The notes: generated by a model from the letters alone, not told the origin. DNA of 64,000 bases from Plasmopara viticola (GCA_001695595.3 MBPM02000002.1:744001-808000), one strand, 5' to 3'. Shown: positions 36,451 through 48,569, counted from the first letter of the stretch. Made by a program: numbers and translations.

Positions 36451-37861
36451 CAAGGGTTGGTTTAGTCGTAAGCATCACAAACACCGCTAAACGGTTTTCT
36501 TTAGTCTGTCAAAGCCAGAAGTGAAGCCAACTGTATACTTTCCTTACTGCTAGATATATATTTTGATTGTTGATCCTTCCAAAGGCAATTAATGTTTTTT
36601 TAAGAAAAGGACAAATGCACACCTTCCTTCTCTTTTGGATTCTTATAAAGCCGAAAAAATTCCTTATGGCGCCAAAAGCATGCGCGTAATTACCTTAAGG
36701 TCTCGATGTTACTTACCATGGAGCATTTTGAGCTAAGTTTTTCCTGCATGTGGCGCAAAAAATGGTCTCTGGGAATCGTTCGCGGCGTATGAAGCAGATG
36801 ACCGTACTGCTCGGCGCTATACCCTGCATCTGTCGAATGATATTGAAGGTCGGCCTTCTTCTCGTTGCCAAAGAGTAAGTATACTTCCCACGGGACGGCA
36901 ACTTGCGCTGGTATTTGCCGGTTGGCGAGTCACTAAGTGTTCTAATGACTGTGATCATGGGGAATGTGCTGAGGGCCGCTTCGCCCTCTTCTCCTGTGTT
37001 CCTAAATTGCCAACCTCGTCAACAACGTTTTCCTAGCTTAAAGTTGGCCCCCGCTAGCCATGTGCTTCTCTTTTCGTACGGGTGGGAGCTTTTGCATGGC
37101 CGGTGAGTCTGACGCCAAGTTGAACACCGTTTGGGTCGTACCACCGAGCAATGACGGTGTTTTGACAGCCTTGACATAGGTCTTCTTCACAGCCTTTGTT
37201 ATAGGCGCAGCCTTGGGCACAAAGCCGGGTTTCGGTGTAGAGGCATTCACGAAAGCCTCTATAACCTTTTTTGGCGCTGTCGTAAAATGCTTTTTAGTGG
37301 TGACAGTATCCTTTGCTGGAAGTATATACCGATTGTTTGTATACAAGTCAAAGAGTGATGGACAACTCTCGCCCCATCCCAATTAGATGTAATCCAAGCT
37401 TCCACTGTGGAGGTCGTTACTTATGTAATTCTTCTTCTTGAAATGAGATGGTGCACCTAGCTAAAGTTTGAGGGTATATCTATTCCAATTAAGTTGATTA
37501 GTGCATGTAAGGAATCCAATACAATAATATTGTATTGAATAGATAAGGCAGTTTATTGCACGATCGATTTCTCAAAACTGAGAAGCTGTATGATCTTGTC
37601 ACGATCAACGTGTTATTGCACGCTAGTGTTAGACATTAGCATATCCGAGCTTGTTTGGTCAAAATCAATTTATGTGCTGATTAGCGGTCTACGTGACAGC
37701 CGTACGGACAGATGCCTAGCATCAATAATATTAGGAGAAGGAAACTGGCCTGCAAACAACCATCAAGACATAAGATGTAAACAGTAGAACAATGTTGTGC
37801 TTGGCCGTATGCAGAAAAAACTTGCACACTATGCAATGATATTGGCTTTGCACATTGTACG
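36451..37861. other. Non-coding stretch with possible gypsy debris
   Basis: The left end should hold the rest of the gypsy relic but is not readable. A 115-codon minus-strand frame at 37038-37382 is Lys/Thr/Pro/Ala-rich but starts without an ATG. No gene is supported. Confidence 0.45.
37517..37537. repeat. Perfect AT-rich hairpin
   Basis: CAATACAAT and ATTGTATTG form a perfect 9-bp inverted repeat around AAT. The CAATACAAT unit resembles the ACAAT tail of retroposon family A, so it could be a leftover tail, but the match is too short to be sure. Confidence 0.4.
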
Positions 37862-37899
37862 TTGCAAGCGCATTTTAAAACGTTTCAAATAAGTGTATA

Positions 37900-38862
37900 T
37901 TACGTTGCAGTGTTCATCGATGTTGTTTCTGCCTCTGCGAAGTCTACATTACTCGTTTCTTCCAAAATTTCAGTATCAAACTTCGTATTAGCACCTTCTA
38001 CGACCTTAAAATGAGTGAACTGATTTTCTAACTTTAAATGGTTGCGTTGGATTTGAGCAAGACTTGCCTGAATACCCACATCCTTCGCGTCCATCTTGTT
38101 GTGCAGCTGAAGGAGTGCCTGTTCCGAGGCTGATAATCGTTGCAAAAGTGTTGCGAGTTTTGTATCAATCGCCTGCGCAATTTTCACATCTATTTCGCGT
38201 TCCAGCGTCTGTCGAAAGCCTTCCAAGATCATTTGCACATTCGACACACCTTCCAAATCGACTTTAGCCATAGAAGTCGCCAAGTCAGGAGCACTGAATA
38301 TTAAAAAAGTATATGGTCAGTGATAAGTCTGAAAGATATTGTGACTTAACTTTTCTCACCTCGAAACAGGATCCATAGGTAGAAAATTGCATTTTAAATG
38401 TTGCAAATCCAGTACATTCTTCTCCCCCGAAAGTGATACAAACGTAATTTTTAGCGCAGATAAGCTTTTAAGAATTTCACAATTCCGATCGCTCTGCTTA
38501 AAAAGGGATTCGATAGTGAAATGCTGGGCCTTAGGCGTCAATTGAGTGCCTCGAAACGTGCCCAAGTAAACCTCGCTCTGTTTCTCTTCACCCAGCATAG
38601 TACGACGCATACCCTCAGCATAAAGCTCTACGTGACGGGCTGAGCATATTACCTCGAGCTGAAGCTGGTGACAGCGCAGCGGCTGTGGCGACCAGTGCAG
38701 CGACACTTGGCATGGAACCGCTGCGTCCGATGCGGGGCGTTTCAACTGTATTGGCAATGAGGAGATAGAGGCCACGCCATTGCTTGCATCAGGTAAAAGC
38801 TGTACGTCGACCAAGCCATTAACGGGAGAGAGCCAAGTGGAGCGCCACGTGAGTCCCAACAT
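37900..38862 (-). CDS. Two-exon hypothetical protein with C-terminal coiled coil (possibly PAAT-like)
   Basis: Exon 1 is 38862-38360, then a 66-nt intron (38359-38294, GTGAGA donor, TATTCAG acceptor) and exon 2 38293-37900. The junction restores Ser in frame, giving 298 aa from ATG 38862. The frame is open to 38946 but with no ATG. The N-terminal 165 residues look like a compact beta-rich domain (QLQLEVICSARHVELYAEG, then YLGTF and ALKITFVSLSGEK). The tail contains an amphipathic heptad region of about 60 residues (TLEREIDVKIAQAIDTKLAT onward) ending in an acidic stretch. The arrangement faintly recalls the PAAT/C10orf88 family. That is a weak guess; no function is assigned. Divergent from SEC63 with 236 bp between start codons. 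Confidence 0.7.
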
Positions 38863-39098
38863 TGACCACCCAAATAGTACGTACGGGTTCCTAAAACCAA
38901 GTATTAAAGGCCCTGTCCCAACATCAAATGTCCCGATAGTTGGCAACCATCAAAGTTTCTATTCCGTAATAGACTAGGTTAGTGGTTGTTGCATTTTAAG
39001 GGGGAGGTCTCTCTCATCCACGTGTCGTCGTCCCCCATTATCAAAGGGCAGAGACCAAAGTCGCCGCCCCACTTGTGCATCGTCGGTCCCCCGCCACC
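38863..39098. promoter_or_regulatory. Divergent promoter region between coiled-coil gene and SEC63
   Basis: 236 bp separate the two start codons, so both promoters must lie here (the lower part overlaps an open frame of the minus gene without ATG). A pyrimidine-rich CTCTCATCC at about 39011-39019 resembles the oomycete initiator (TCATTYY type). CCGCCACC directly before the SEC63 ATG is a strong start context. The promoter assignment is by position only. Confidence 0.45.
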
Positions 39099-40969
39099 AT
39101 GTTGGAGTACGACAACTCCGCTTTCTACTACTTTTCCGTCTCCATGTGCGCACTGTACGTGATGCCCGTGACGTTCCTGTCTTTGCGTCGCATTCTGTAC
39201 GGCGTGTTCCTCAAGGATCGACTTTTGGACAAGAGTCACGTGCGATGCGAGCGCGAGTTGCGCAAGGTAAAGCAGCTCCAAGCCGAGAAGACGGCGTTGC
39301 GCAATGTCTTTTCCATGCCATTTGTACTGAATCTACTCGTCTTGGCCCTGGTCTGGTATGCCCTCGTGCGTATGATGCTGTTGCTCAAGGACGATTCGGA
39401 GATTAAATCCTTTGATCCATTTGCAATCCTCGGCATCGCTGCCGGTGCGACGGAGCGTGACATCAAGCGTGCGTACCGCAAGATGAGTCTATTGTACCAT
39501 CCAGACAAAAACCAAGGCGATGCTGTTGCGGAGCAGAAATTCATGCTCGTGGCCAAAGCCTACGAAGCCTTAACGGACGAAGTCGCGAAAGCAAATTACG
39601 AAAAGTATGGCAATCCCGACGGTCGGCAAGCCCTGCAATTATCGATTGGTCTCCCCACGTTCCTTTTGGACCCGGCAAATCATAATCTAGTGCTCTTTCT
39701 GTACCTCTTGATCCTTGTCGTTGCGATTCCCAGCTGTGTCGCGCTCTGGTACTCACACTCGAAGAAGTATGGGGACAGTATGATTATGTACGACACGTAC
39801 GGGTTTTACAACTTTGCCATGTCGCAGCACTCCCACCCCCGCATGTTGCCGGAAATTTTGGCCGGTTCGGCTGAATTTCGTGAAATTCCACGTCGTACAA
39901 CGGACGAAGCTGAGCTCACGACGTTATTTAAGAAATTGAAACAATTGGATGTGATGGCCAAGCCCAAGTACAATCATCCAGCCATTGCCAAAGCGAATTT
40001 ATTGTTACATGCGCACTTTTTGCGCGAGAAATTGAGTCCCATCTTGCAGAGCGATTTGAATGCAATGTTAAAGAAATCCATCCAACTCGTGGATGGCATG
40101 CTCGAGATTTCCGTGATGAAGTCGTGGCTGCAGACCTCCATGAATTTGATGGAGATGCAGCAATTCCTGACCCAAGGTTTGTGGTTTAAGGACCCACCGT
40201 TTTTACAATTGCCGCATATTACAGAGGCCGAAGTCAAGCACATTGTGGCAGGGAAGAGTGCTGTACGAAGCATGCATCAATACATTGCGGCAAAACCCGA
40301 GGATCGGAAAGGATTGAGTGGCTTAACGGAGGAGGAACGTCAAGAAGTGACTACAGTGTTGAACATGTTGCCACACATGGAGTTGCACATTTCGATTGGG
40401 GTCGAAGATGAAGAAATCATTGCCGAGGGAGACATTATGACGGTGACGGTGACACTGACGCGCCAGAATGTCAAAGAGGGCGACACTTGTGACTTGGTGT
40501 ATGCTCCTCGCTTCCCATATCCAAAGATGGAACGGTGGTATTGTATCGTGGGCGATTCCAAGATGAATCATTTGCATGCTTTTGCGAAAATGACGTCGCA
40601 AGAGCGCGTGATTACACAAAAGTTGCAGCTACAGGCGCCTCCCAAGGCTGGCACGTATCAGCTGGACATTTTTGTCAAGAGCGACTCATACGTTGGCATG
40701 GATCTACGTGCAGTAGCTAAGGTGCTGTTACTTGTTGTGCGTTGTATTGTTGTTTGTTTCTCATTGTAAGGTGGTGTTTTTCGTCGCAGTTTAATGTTGC
40801 CCCTGCCTCCACACTACCCGTTTACACGCCGCACCCGGAGGATTTGGAGTTAGATAACGAGCCGACGCTGTTTGAGCAGGTAATGAACGCCGCTGACTCG
40901 AGTGATAGTGAAGAAGAGGATAAAGATCTTGACCCAAAGCTGACTGAGGAGGACAAGAAGGATAAATAG
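39099..40969 (+). CDS. SEC63: SEC63, ER protein-translocation J-protein
   Basis: Exon 1 is 39099-40721, then a 68-nt intron (40722-40789) and exon 2 40790-40969, giving 600 aa. The frame is open 24 nt further upstream, but ATG 39099 has the context GCCACCATG and starts with the Y-D-x-S-x-x-F-x-Y-F motif typical of Sec63 N-termini. Membrane helices lie near residues 9-30, 73-97 and 196-220. The J domain lies at about 105-175 with HPD at 134-136 (LLYHPDKNQ). The Brl/Sec63 domain follows (helical, about 250-480, then an FN3-like part with MTVTVTLTRQNVKEGD). The last 20 residues are acidic (SSDSEEEDKDLDPKLTEEDKKDK region), as in other Sec63 proteins, where this tail contacts Sec62. In the ER membrane it works with Sec61/Sec62 and recruits BiP. 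Nothing is missing, so it should be functional. Confidence 0.95.
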
Positions 40970-42647
40970 AATGCAAGTGGAGCTTTGCCGTGACTTGCTT
41001 GAGTAGTCAGAGTCGATCTGGGTGTTGTTGCTTTTTGTTGTTGCTTACAATGATCATGTGTTTCGAAGTACATGAAGTATAGCCATGCCACCAAGGGTAT
41101 CTACTACTTGTTGATGGTATAAGGATGCAATGATTGATGTCATTGAAGCATGTATCAATGATGAGAGACATTGACGCAACAATTTTGGCGGTGTATCTGT
41201 CATAAATGTGGCTTCACGAAACAGGAAGAAAGCAACATAAGCTGCGCGACGTTTCACTGGCTAAGTTGAGAAGAAGTAACATCTTTCGTTACAGTTCGAG
41301 ATATTTATCCGTGTTCGCTTCTTCACTCAGAGGCTTTACCTTACCCTATCACCTCCGCCCGCTTTCAAGCACTCTGCCATCGGCATAAAATGCCTGGCGC
41401 ATGCTTGTGAAGCAGCTCAAAGCATTTGGACATTTCGGGTTTTAGTCTTTAGCGAACCAATTTTAATTCGCTGCCGCAGTCCTTTTTTCACGGGAATTCA
41501 AACGCGATGTTTTGAGCCACTTTGTTGTATAGAAAGCCAAAAAATAGGGTGTCTGATGCTTCTGACTGTACAGCACGTCCTCGTTTGTGTTAACTAGATG
41601 AAGAATATGTACAACTGCTGGCCTGGTGGGTAGGTTTTTTTAAAGTCTACTTGTAATGACTGACTGAGCCAGGAAAATCTACACTCACAACTTGCGAGTT
41701 TTGGTCATTCTGCAGAGATTGATCGGTATGAAAATCAGCAAAGCCTGATTTAGCTCGGCATTGCTACGGGTCAGTCAGAATACTGTGACTAGATACATTG
41801 GCTACGCGCCGACTTGGATAAGGAATGAAACAATGTGCTAGCAAACTTTTAGGACCATTTCTTGAGATGTATCGCCATTTGCTACCGAGTATTAGCAAGC
41901 TCTAAGCCTAAACTTAAGCGACAACTCTAAGGCAGCTCGCTTTCTTGATTCTGTCAAGCGTTAAAACAACAAACAAGTCGTCTACCGCTGCTACACCATT
42001 TCAAAGAATTTGCCCAATTTCTTACGGGGTGCATTGACTAATAAAAGGTCTAACTTGGTGCAATGAAGAGTGAGGCATTCGAAAAGCAAAGGTAGGCTCA
42101 GAGCTGTCGATGCTGTTGTTCTAGTGGGCAAAATTTGAAAGCCTTTGCATGTCGTTTTGATAATTCGACATGTGTTCTTTTCATTTTTGGCGAACTCATT
42201 GACGTGCCATGAAAGTTTTGGCAGAAAGGTTTTTCTTGGATAGATATAGAACTCGAGGACGATATTATTTGCAATGTAGCCCACGATCCGTATACAAGGT
42301 TTGTGACTCGCAATAACACAAGTGCAGGAATATGACAATTCTTGAACGATGAAATTCAAATTGAAAGAGCTGTCGTTTATATGGCATTTTCACTCAGCAC
42401 ACGCCTTTAAACGGTGTAATGTAAGTAGGTCTTGCAATTGTACCAGATCGACTGCAGAGCAGTATTCATTATCTTATGCTAGGGGTACCTCATTTTGGGC
42501 ACCCGCTGTACGTCTGCTTAGCGCCATTTTCCCAACTCCGATTAATTAAAGGAGGGCCCCAATCATGCCCCTATCATGCTCATCCACTTTAAATTAAAAG
42601 CCATTTTTGGCCTTATAGGCTCTTGATCTTTCGGGTGCATTGCTAGA
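40970..42647. other. Gap between SEC63 and the SANT gene
   Basis: 1.7 kb containing the two convergent 3' UTR regions. No gene or repeat recognised. A minus frame at 41991-42359 shows no domain. Confidence 0.5.
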
Positions 42648-44081
42648 TTAGCGCTCTTTCTCCACATTGTGATCGTTAATGAGCATCACGAGATAAGCCG
42701 TCGCTGTCTTCAAAAACATATTAAGATTGTCGTGCAGCTCTTGACTAAAAACAGCAGGGACGCCTAGTGCGTTGATCATGCTTGGAGCTTCAGCTTGTTC
42801 TGTAGCTCCTTGAAGCCCATTGACATCAGAAGGCGCCATAGATTTAACTAAACTCGCTGTTGTTGGCAACAAATACGATAGAGCATCAGCTGACAGCGAC
42901 GCTTGGGCACTTGCAATGGCATGGGCCGAGTGTGTCTGGCTGGTGGCTGAGGTAGGTGTACGTGACTGCAACGCTCCAGTCACCAAAGAGTCGCTGGTAG
43001 TTGTTGGCCCGATTTGATCAGGTGATACATCGCCTAGTACAAATTATCAAGTTCGAACAAAAGCTGGTGGTAAAAGTTGCACTTCTTTGCTCACCTTTTA
43101 TCAGACCACAGACTTCAGCATGTGGAAAACCACCGGCATCCTTGAATGTTTCAAGATCCGTTAGAAATCGCGGGCGATCTCGAATCAGTCGCTCCCAATC
43201 CATGTCATCTTTGGGAATCATGGAAAGATCCCCTGAAAAACCTGTTGCAGTCTTAAACTGATTGTAGCGCTGCATCAGCTCAACGTACTTTTCCTTGACT
43301 TTTTCTGCTCACATCAAATCTATCAGCAAACGACGCACTTGAAAACGAAGCCTAGTGGCACTTACTTTCACTAAACTTGACTGAGCAGGACTTTCTCAAT
43401 TCAATTGTGATGTCCGCCCAGCTTTGTGGCTTCAAATTATCACCTTCAAGGCTATTCTCATCCTTTTTGGCCTTCCAGCACAGAAATAGCATTAATCTCT
43501 CCTCTTGCTGGGTCCATGCGACTTCATCCCCTGGACGAGCTTTCTTGAGATCTGGCTGAACACCGTCGGATGGCGTCGAACGCTTGGTCCGAGGCTTGCG
43601 TTCTGCTTTGGTTTTGCGACTAGTTGACATTCCCTCGGGCTCCTCTTTCGTCGCAGCAATACGACGACACACCTCCACGTAAGCGCAGCCGTGTTCCTTG
43701 AATTGACGAATCCTCGACGCATTGTCAGGCCGCAAGGCAATGAGCTCATTCCATCGTTCGTCACTAAGCGATCCCTCTCCCCCAATCTCTTTAAAAAGCT
43801 CGTAATCCATCATCAGACGTGCATATTTGGACTTGAGCTGGTCTGTCAAGCCATGTTTTCATTTAAATTTCATAATAAAAAACAATGCAAAGTTTCACTG
43901 GTTGCTTACCAACCAAGAGCGACGTCTTGTAGCGATTGTTGAGCTCTGTGGTGATATTTGACCACGCAGTGGCCTTGATCCCACGACCTGTGCGCAGCTC
44001 AGCGTCCTCTCTTGCCTTTTCAAAGAGCTCCATGAGCGCCTGCTCCATCGCCGGTTCCCATGCCGCACGCCGTCCGCTCAT
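42648..44081 (-). CDS. Protein with two Myb/SANT-like DNA-binding modules
   Basis: Four exons: 44081-43910, 43842-43366, 43304-43095 and 43033-42648. Introns are 67, 61 and 61 nt, all GT-AG, and phases fit at every junction, giving 414 aa. Two copies of the Myb/SANT-like module (Myb_DNA-bind_3 style) can be seen. The first starts at W8, has AWSNITTELNNRY and continues as DQLKSKYARLMMDYELFKEI and RWNELIALRP to about residue 120. The second begins at W167 (AWTQQEERLMLFLCW), has SWADITIELRKSCSVKF, then KKVKEKYVELMQRYNQFK, DWERLIRDRP and HAEVCGLIK to about residue 286. A basic linker (KTKAERKPRTKRS, about 134-146) is a likely nuclear signal. The C-terminal 125 residues are Ala/Ser/Thr-rich with a hydrophobic helix. 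Likely a nuclear DNA-binding protein; such modules are also found in transposon-derived factors. Target unknown. Confidence 0.82.
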
Positions 44082-44172
44082 TGTATTGTTTTTCTTCGCG
44101 AAAGATATGTAGGCTATTTGCTAGGGTCGGCAATATGATTTTGCATAGGATCCAGCCCTGCATTGCCACATT
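44082..44172. promoter_or_regulatory. Very short divergent promoter (SANT gene / TatD gene)
   Basis: Only 91 bp lie between the two start codons, so both transcription starts must be in or beside it. Assigned by position. No certain initiator motif was identified. Confidence 0.5.
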
Positions 44173-45164
44173 ATGACTTTATCCCTTGTGGATGCGCATT
44201 GTCACTTGCACGACAAGCGGCTGTGGTCAAATGAGTCATGCTTGCGCCGTCAACTCTTTGAAGGCGTGCTCTTTCGAGCCCGTGAGGCTCACGTGCAATA
44301 TGCAGTGTCCTGTGCGACCCACGAAGAAGATTGGAGGGCCTTGGAGCACCTGATCGAGCAGCAGAAATACATGTCTATCCTAAAGATTATACCTTCTTTT
44401 GGCATACATCCATGGTGGAGTCACAGAGCTAATCCGGACAGTCTAGAACAACTTCGAGACATATTAATGCGCTATCCGGCAGCTAGTGTACGACCAGCAA
44501 AGCTAAGCACTTCAACTTGAAGTTGTTGTAACGTACCTGAATGCTGTAGGTGGGAGAAATTGGCTTGTGCAAGAGCGTTAGAGGACGACAAGTGCCACTG
44601 GACGTGCAGGTGGAGGCATTCAAAGCACAACTTCGTATTGCAGCCGAGTTGAAGAGAGCTTGTGTGTTGCACTGCGTGGGGCACTATGGCAAGTTATTGG
44701 AGACTCTGCAAGGAGTCAGGCGTGCGGGTGGGAGTTTGCCTCCAGTCCTTGTTCTGCATTCCTACAGTGGCTCGCCAGACATGATGCGATCATTCCTGAT
44801 GCTACAAGATACTAGAGTTTTTGCCTCGCTCAACGCGAAACAGCTTACGGATCCGAGAATGAAGAAAGCAGCAACGTGCTGCAAGGAAGTACCGATAGAG
44901 GCGCTCCTGTTGGAGACTGATGCTCCAGACCAAGCGCCATTGGCCGAGTATGCCGGAAAAGTGTTTAACGACGAGAACTTGACCGATTGTGGTAAGCCCT
45001 TGCTGCTGTCCAAAAACTCGGTAGCTATAAATGAGCCTTGCATGGTAAATCTTGCGCTGCAAAGTGCTGCAGAGATTCGAGGTGTTGGAATTAATGAGCT
45101 AGCCGCAGCAGTATATCAAAATAGTACACTTGCTTTCGGAATTGGCACACCAAGTACGAGGTAA
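44173..45164 (+). CDS. TatD-family metal-dependent hydrolase
   Basis: Exon 1 is 44173-44487, then a 62-nt intron (44488-44549, GTACGA to CTGTAG) and exon 2 44550-45164, giving 309 aa, close to the usual length of the family. Metal-site residues are present: DAHCH at 7-11 (the HxH motif), Glu108 in GEIGL directly after the splice junction, His146 (VLHCVGH), His175 (VLHSYSG) and Asp229 in ETDAPD. TatD proteins fold as a TIM-barrel and act as metal-dependent 3'-5' exonucleases in DNA repair and apoptosis. Family membership is certain from these motifs; the substrate is inferred. It is divergent from the SANT gene and convergent with the next gene, 71 bp between stops. Confidence 0.92.
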
Positions 45165-45235
45165 GCAACGATGGATTCATTTGACCAGATAAAAAAACTA
45201 GACCCCGTAACTTCGCGGTCTCGACGTCATGTGTC

Positions 45236-45787
45236 TTATATTGCAGCGTAGTCCATATCGCTATGCAGTAACGATTGTAACATCTGGTCCATCGAATCTA
45301 AAGAGATCCGTTAAAATTCAGTTTTGACCTTCCAATACCATTGAAAGCGATAAAAAAGCTCACCTTTATCATAATCATTTCCATCCATCGAGGAACGCGC
45401 TTTGATCTTGGCAACCACCAGCGGAAGCATTGTAACTCCAACCACAAGAAGAGCCGCAGCTTCAATAGCCACCAGCGTACCTTCGTGAGGGAAAGATAGT
45501 GATAGATCTCCCATATGATGCTCCGTTGTAGCGATTGTGACTGGTTCCACATCGTGCGCTTCCTCCACCACTTGCGGCTTCTCAGCCTTCCTACTCTCAA
45601 GCAATGCGGGTTGTACCACAACGTCGTCCAGAGGTGCCGTCATGTTTATTCCAATGATACTTTCAAAGGCATCCGCTATCTGGGGTGCGTTCTGAGAGTC
45701 GTTTGCATGAGACTGCACTGCTGCCACACACCTCGCAGCACCGAGAAACAGCCATGTAGACAGCGCTATTGCTTGCTGCCCACGCAT
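45236..45787 (-). CDS. Small type I membrane protein, function unknown
   Basis: Exon 1 is 45787-45364, then a 66-nt intron (45363-45298, GTGAGC to CTTTAG) and exon 2 45297-45236, giving 161 aa. The frame is open to 45898 but begins there with GTG. The first ATG (45787) starts a clear signal peptide (MRGQQAIALSTWLFLGAARC). The lumenal part is acidic with NDS and NMT glycosylation sites. One transmembrane helix follows (VAIEAAALLVVGVTMLPLVV), then a basic KIKAR and a 35-residue acidic tail completed by exon 2 (DSMDQMLQSLLHSDMDYAAI). The spliced tail is more plausible than the hydrophobic read-through into the intron. No family recognised. Confidence 0.7.
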
Positions 45788-46101
45788 TGTAGAAATCAAT
45801 GGAAACTCAATCTGACTAGATCGATAAGATCGCGCGCTGAAAAGTCGTCGAGTGGCTTGACTACTATTCTTTGATGATAAAGAGGCCGATGCATCCACTA
45901 CAGCTAGGCATGTATTTCGTTAATCGAGCATTCGATAATTATTGTCTGATAGTAAAAATTGCCCAACAGTAGATAAGGTGTTAAGAAAAATTGACAAGCT
46001 ACTTTCACACACTCAGTATTGATACGGACGTAACACGATAAAATCCTTCGATTTTTTCACAACAATATAGTGCATGCAACTTGCATGTATATCTGCAAAA
46101 A
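45788..46101. other. Intergenic gap upstream of the type I membrane gene
   Basis: 314 bp between PrimPol's stop and the next start on the same strand. AT-rich, must contain PrimPol's 3' UTR and the promoter of the downstream gene. Confidence 0.5.
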
Positions 46102-48479
46102 TCATGTAATCTTTTCTTCATTCGGATTGAAGTTAATGTGTTGAGAAAGCACTTGTGGTGGTGATCTAAAACCGACAACAGTCAAGTCACAATCGTGTAG
46201 TGGATGCAACAAAAACAATGTAGTTTACCTGAAATCGATTGCCTGGCATGCAGGGTCATGACATTTTTGATAAAATACACGCTGTTGAATGTCTACAATG
46301 AACATGACATTGTTACTTTTGTGCGCTCGCTCAATGTTTGCACACCAACGGTTTCGTTTCATGTGATAAATGATCATTATTGGTTGCATAGCTAAAGTCT
46401 CATTCCCTGCTTCTTCTTGAGTATTCGATTTACCAGATGCCAGGGCTGGCATTGTCGAGTTGCTCGCCGTGAGCATTTGAATCGAGCGAATTTCACCTTG
46501 CACCCCACCTTTAGTAGATCGCGAGCGAATGAATTCATCCAGCTCGGGATAGATTGAATTTTGGCATTCAATTGACGAGTTAGCAACAATTCTAGGTGTA
46601 GTCCCGATTCGGCTGCGTATTAGAGGCCGAAGCGATGACTTGCATTGAAGCAGACGGCCATATTTCATCTTGGAATTTGACCTCATTGATTCTAGAGACG
46701 GGAACGGACACACTAAGGTTTTCTCGAACAAATCTTGATCAAACTCTGTTCCGACATGTGGTCTCAAGGAACGTAACACGGTCTGCTTTTTGAATTTGGA
46801 CGAACCCAGAACTCGAAACATGCGATTACGAGTGTACACACTTAAATCGATAAAAAGCTGTCGTTTGTCAACGATATCATGTGCTGACTCGGTGTTTACA
46901 AGAAACGGCGATAATAGATCATCTGTTGCTTCCCGCTTCACGGAGGTTTCAGCCACGAGATCGCGAATAAAGTCGCGCACAAACTGCTTACAAATGCGGA
47001 CGTCAGACGATGATGTTGACCGCCAAAGTTGAACTACTTACTCCTCCTGCATGGAGATTGTCTTTAAAGAGGCTGCCATCAGAGAAGTGGAGCTGTTAGG
47101 GCACACAAAGTTATCAGCTTTCAAAGCTCAGACATGTCACAGCATTTACTCACAATGAGATGACGGCTGAATTTATCAGAAGTCGACGAGTCCAGCTCAT
47201 AAATATCGTGACTAGAAACGTGTAGTCTGTAGCAACGCTTTAAGGGAGCGTCAAATTACAATATCTTGTCATTAATTAATCAGGCACTTACGAACAATTG
47301 AAGTTGGAGCAACGACACAAGTCTGGCCACAAGAGCATTGCCATCCACGTGCAAATTAATTGATCGTTTGAATTCCAGATCAAAATAAAGACGACAGGGT
47401 ACACCCTCACGTATGATTTCGTAAACGTGTCGTTGATCGTCGCGAGTTGTTTTGTAATTTTTCCAGAATTCAGCGAAACTGGCAACAAGGAAACGCCGTT
47501 TGCCATCATTTGCATTTTCAAAAGAGAAGACGCGTGGTGTCTCCGCCATAGTATATCCAGACGATGCACCAAAAGAAGCTTTTCTTTGTCGCCTAAAAGC
47601 AGCGACTTGGTCGGCAAACTCAAAAGCTTCTTGCTGTCGAGGAAACGAAGAGGAGATTGGTGCTGTGCCTTCAAGTTGACACATCAGTGAATGCGACACT
47701 CGAAATTGCAGCTTTTTAAGAAATGATCGCCACTTTGCATCCGCCAAACGAAAGGGATTCAATGAAGTTGAGCCGGGAATTCCGTAGAACGCTTCCGCCG
47801 ATAGCGTTTTCCTGCGTTTCACCACCTCACCAACTTTTTTTCCAACAGCTCGACGACTTGATTCTCGGTCGGCTAGGCATTTTTTAGCAGAGCTGGATAA
47901 ATGAACATTTGGAAATGCAGCATTTAAAGTACCCAGCAGCTCCTCCACCGCCTCCATGTCAAAGTATGCGTCATTGTATTCGTCATTGAACTGCGTTTTG
48001 CCATAAGTGTCAAGATTAAATGCTACTTGCCGTATGCGACCAAAGAAATAGCTCTGTTGCATCGTATCATTTACGTCCACAACCACGAGAACATTCGACA
48101 CGAAAGGTGACGGGCTAGCTGAAGCAAAACGAGGAGATTTTAACCACAAATTAAATACTTTTACATATATTGAAATAACTACTTACATGTAAAGGGAGAA
48201 GCACGACAGTATATCAGCTGGCAGAGTAATACTCCGATCAAGCTCTACATGCGTCGAATTAGTACCAAATGGTGGACTTTGGACCAGATAGAGACCATGC
48301 TGTGTTGATTTCTGTGCGTCGACTGATAAATAATTTGGCTCAGATCTTATCCATATCTCGAGTCTGAAGGGAATGACATCTAGCTCTTGTTGATCTGCAT
48401 CCTCAATGACGCGCAGAGGCGTACCCACGGACCCCGTCCAGACGCGACATGCTGCACTTTCAAACACTTTTGGGTTCAT
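46102..48479 (-). CDS. PRIMPOL: PrimPol primase-polymerase with N-terminal extension
   Basis: Six exons: 48479-48187, 48114-47292, 47237-47154, 47092-47042, 46986-46229 and 46165-46102, with introns of 54-72 nt, all in phase. The model gives 690 aa. PrimPol motifs are in order: CRLYFDLEF (DxE, D343/E345), SSTSDKFSRHLI (motif II, split just after it by an intron), FKDNLHAGG, IDLSVYTRNRMFR with SSKFKK (motif III Asp), and the C-terminal zinc site WCANIERAHKSNN to YQKCHDPAC. PrimPol reprimes stalled forks and bypasses lesions in nucleus and mitochondria. Two oddities are noted. About 185-200 residues precede the recognisable N-terminus and match nothing I know. The protein stops 27 residues after the CHDPAC zinc motif, so the acidic RPA-binding tail of vertebrate PrimPol is absent. 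The exon-1 junction relies on the acceptor GCTAG, since the nearby CAG would give an immediate stop. A start further 5' or an internal start is possible. Confidence 0.85.
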
Positions 48480-48569
48480 CAAATATTCAAACAGAAGCCA
48501 CTTGATTGGATGAAATGAAAATCATAGATTTACAGATTTTCATAGATACTATAATTTTGTTTTCGGAAA

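Noticed and set aside
37038..37382. 115-codon minus-strand frame rich in Lys, Thr, Pro and Ala
   Set aside because: The frame opens with TTG and has no ATG until near its end, no splice partner was found, and the composition suggests low complexity rather than a gene.
38863..38946. Upstream extension of the coiled-coil gene's frame
   Set aside because: Open but begins with TTG; the only ATG nearby (38950) is out of frame, so ATG 38862 was used. A spliced upstream start cannot be excluded.
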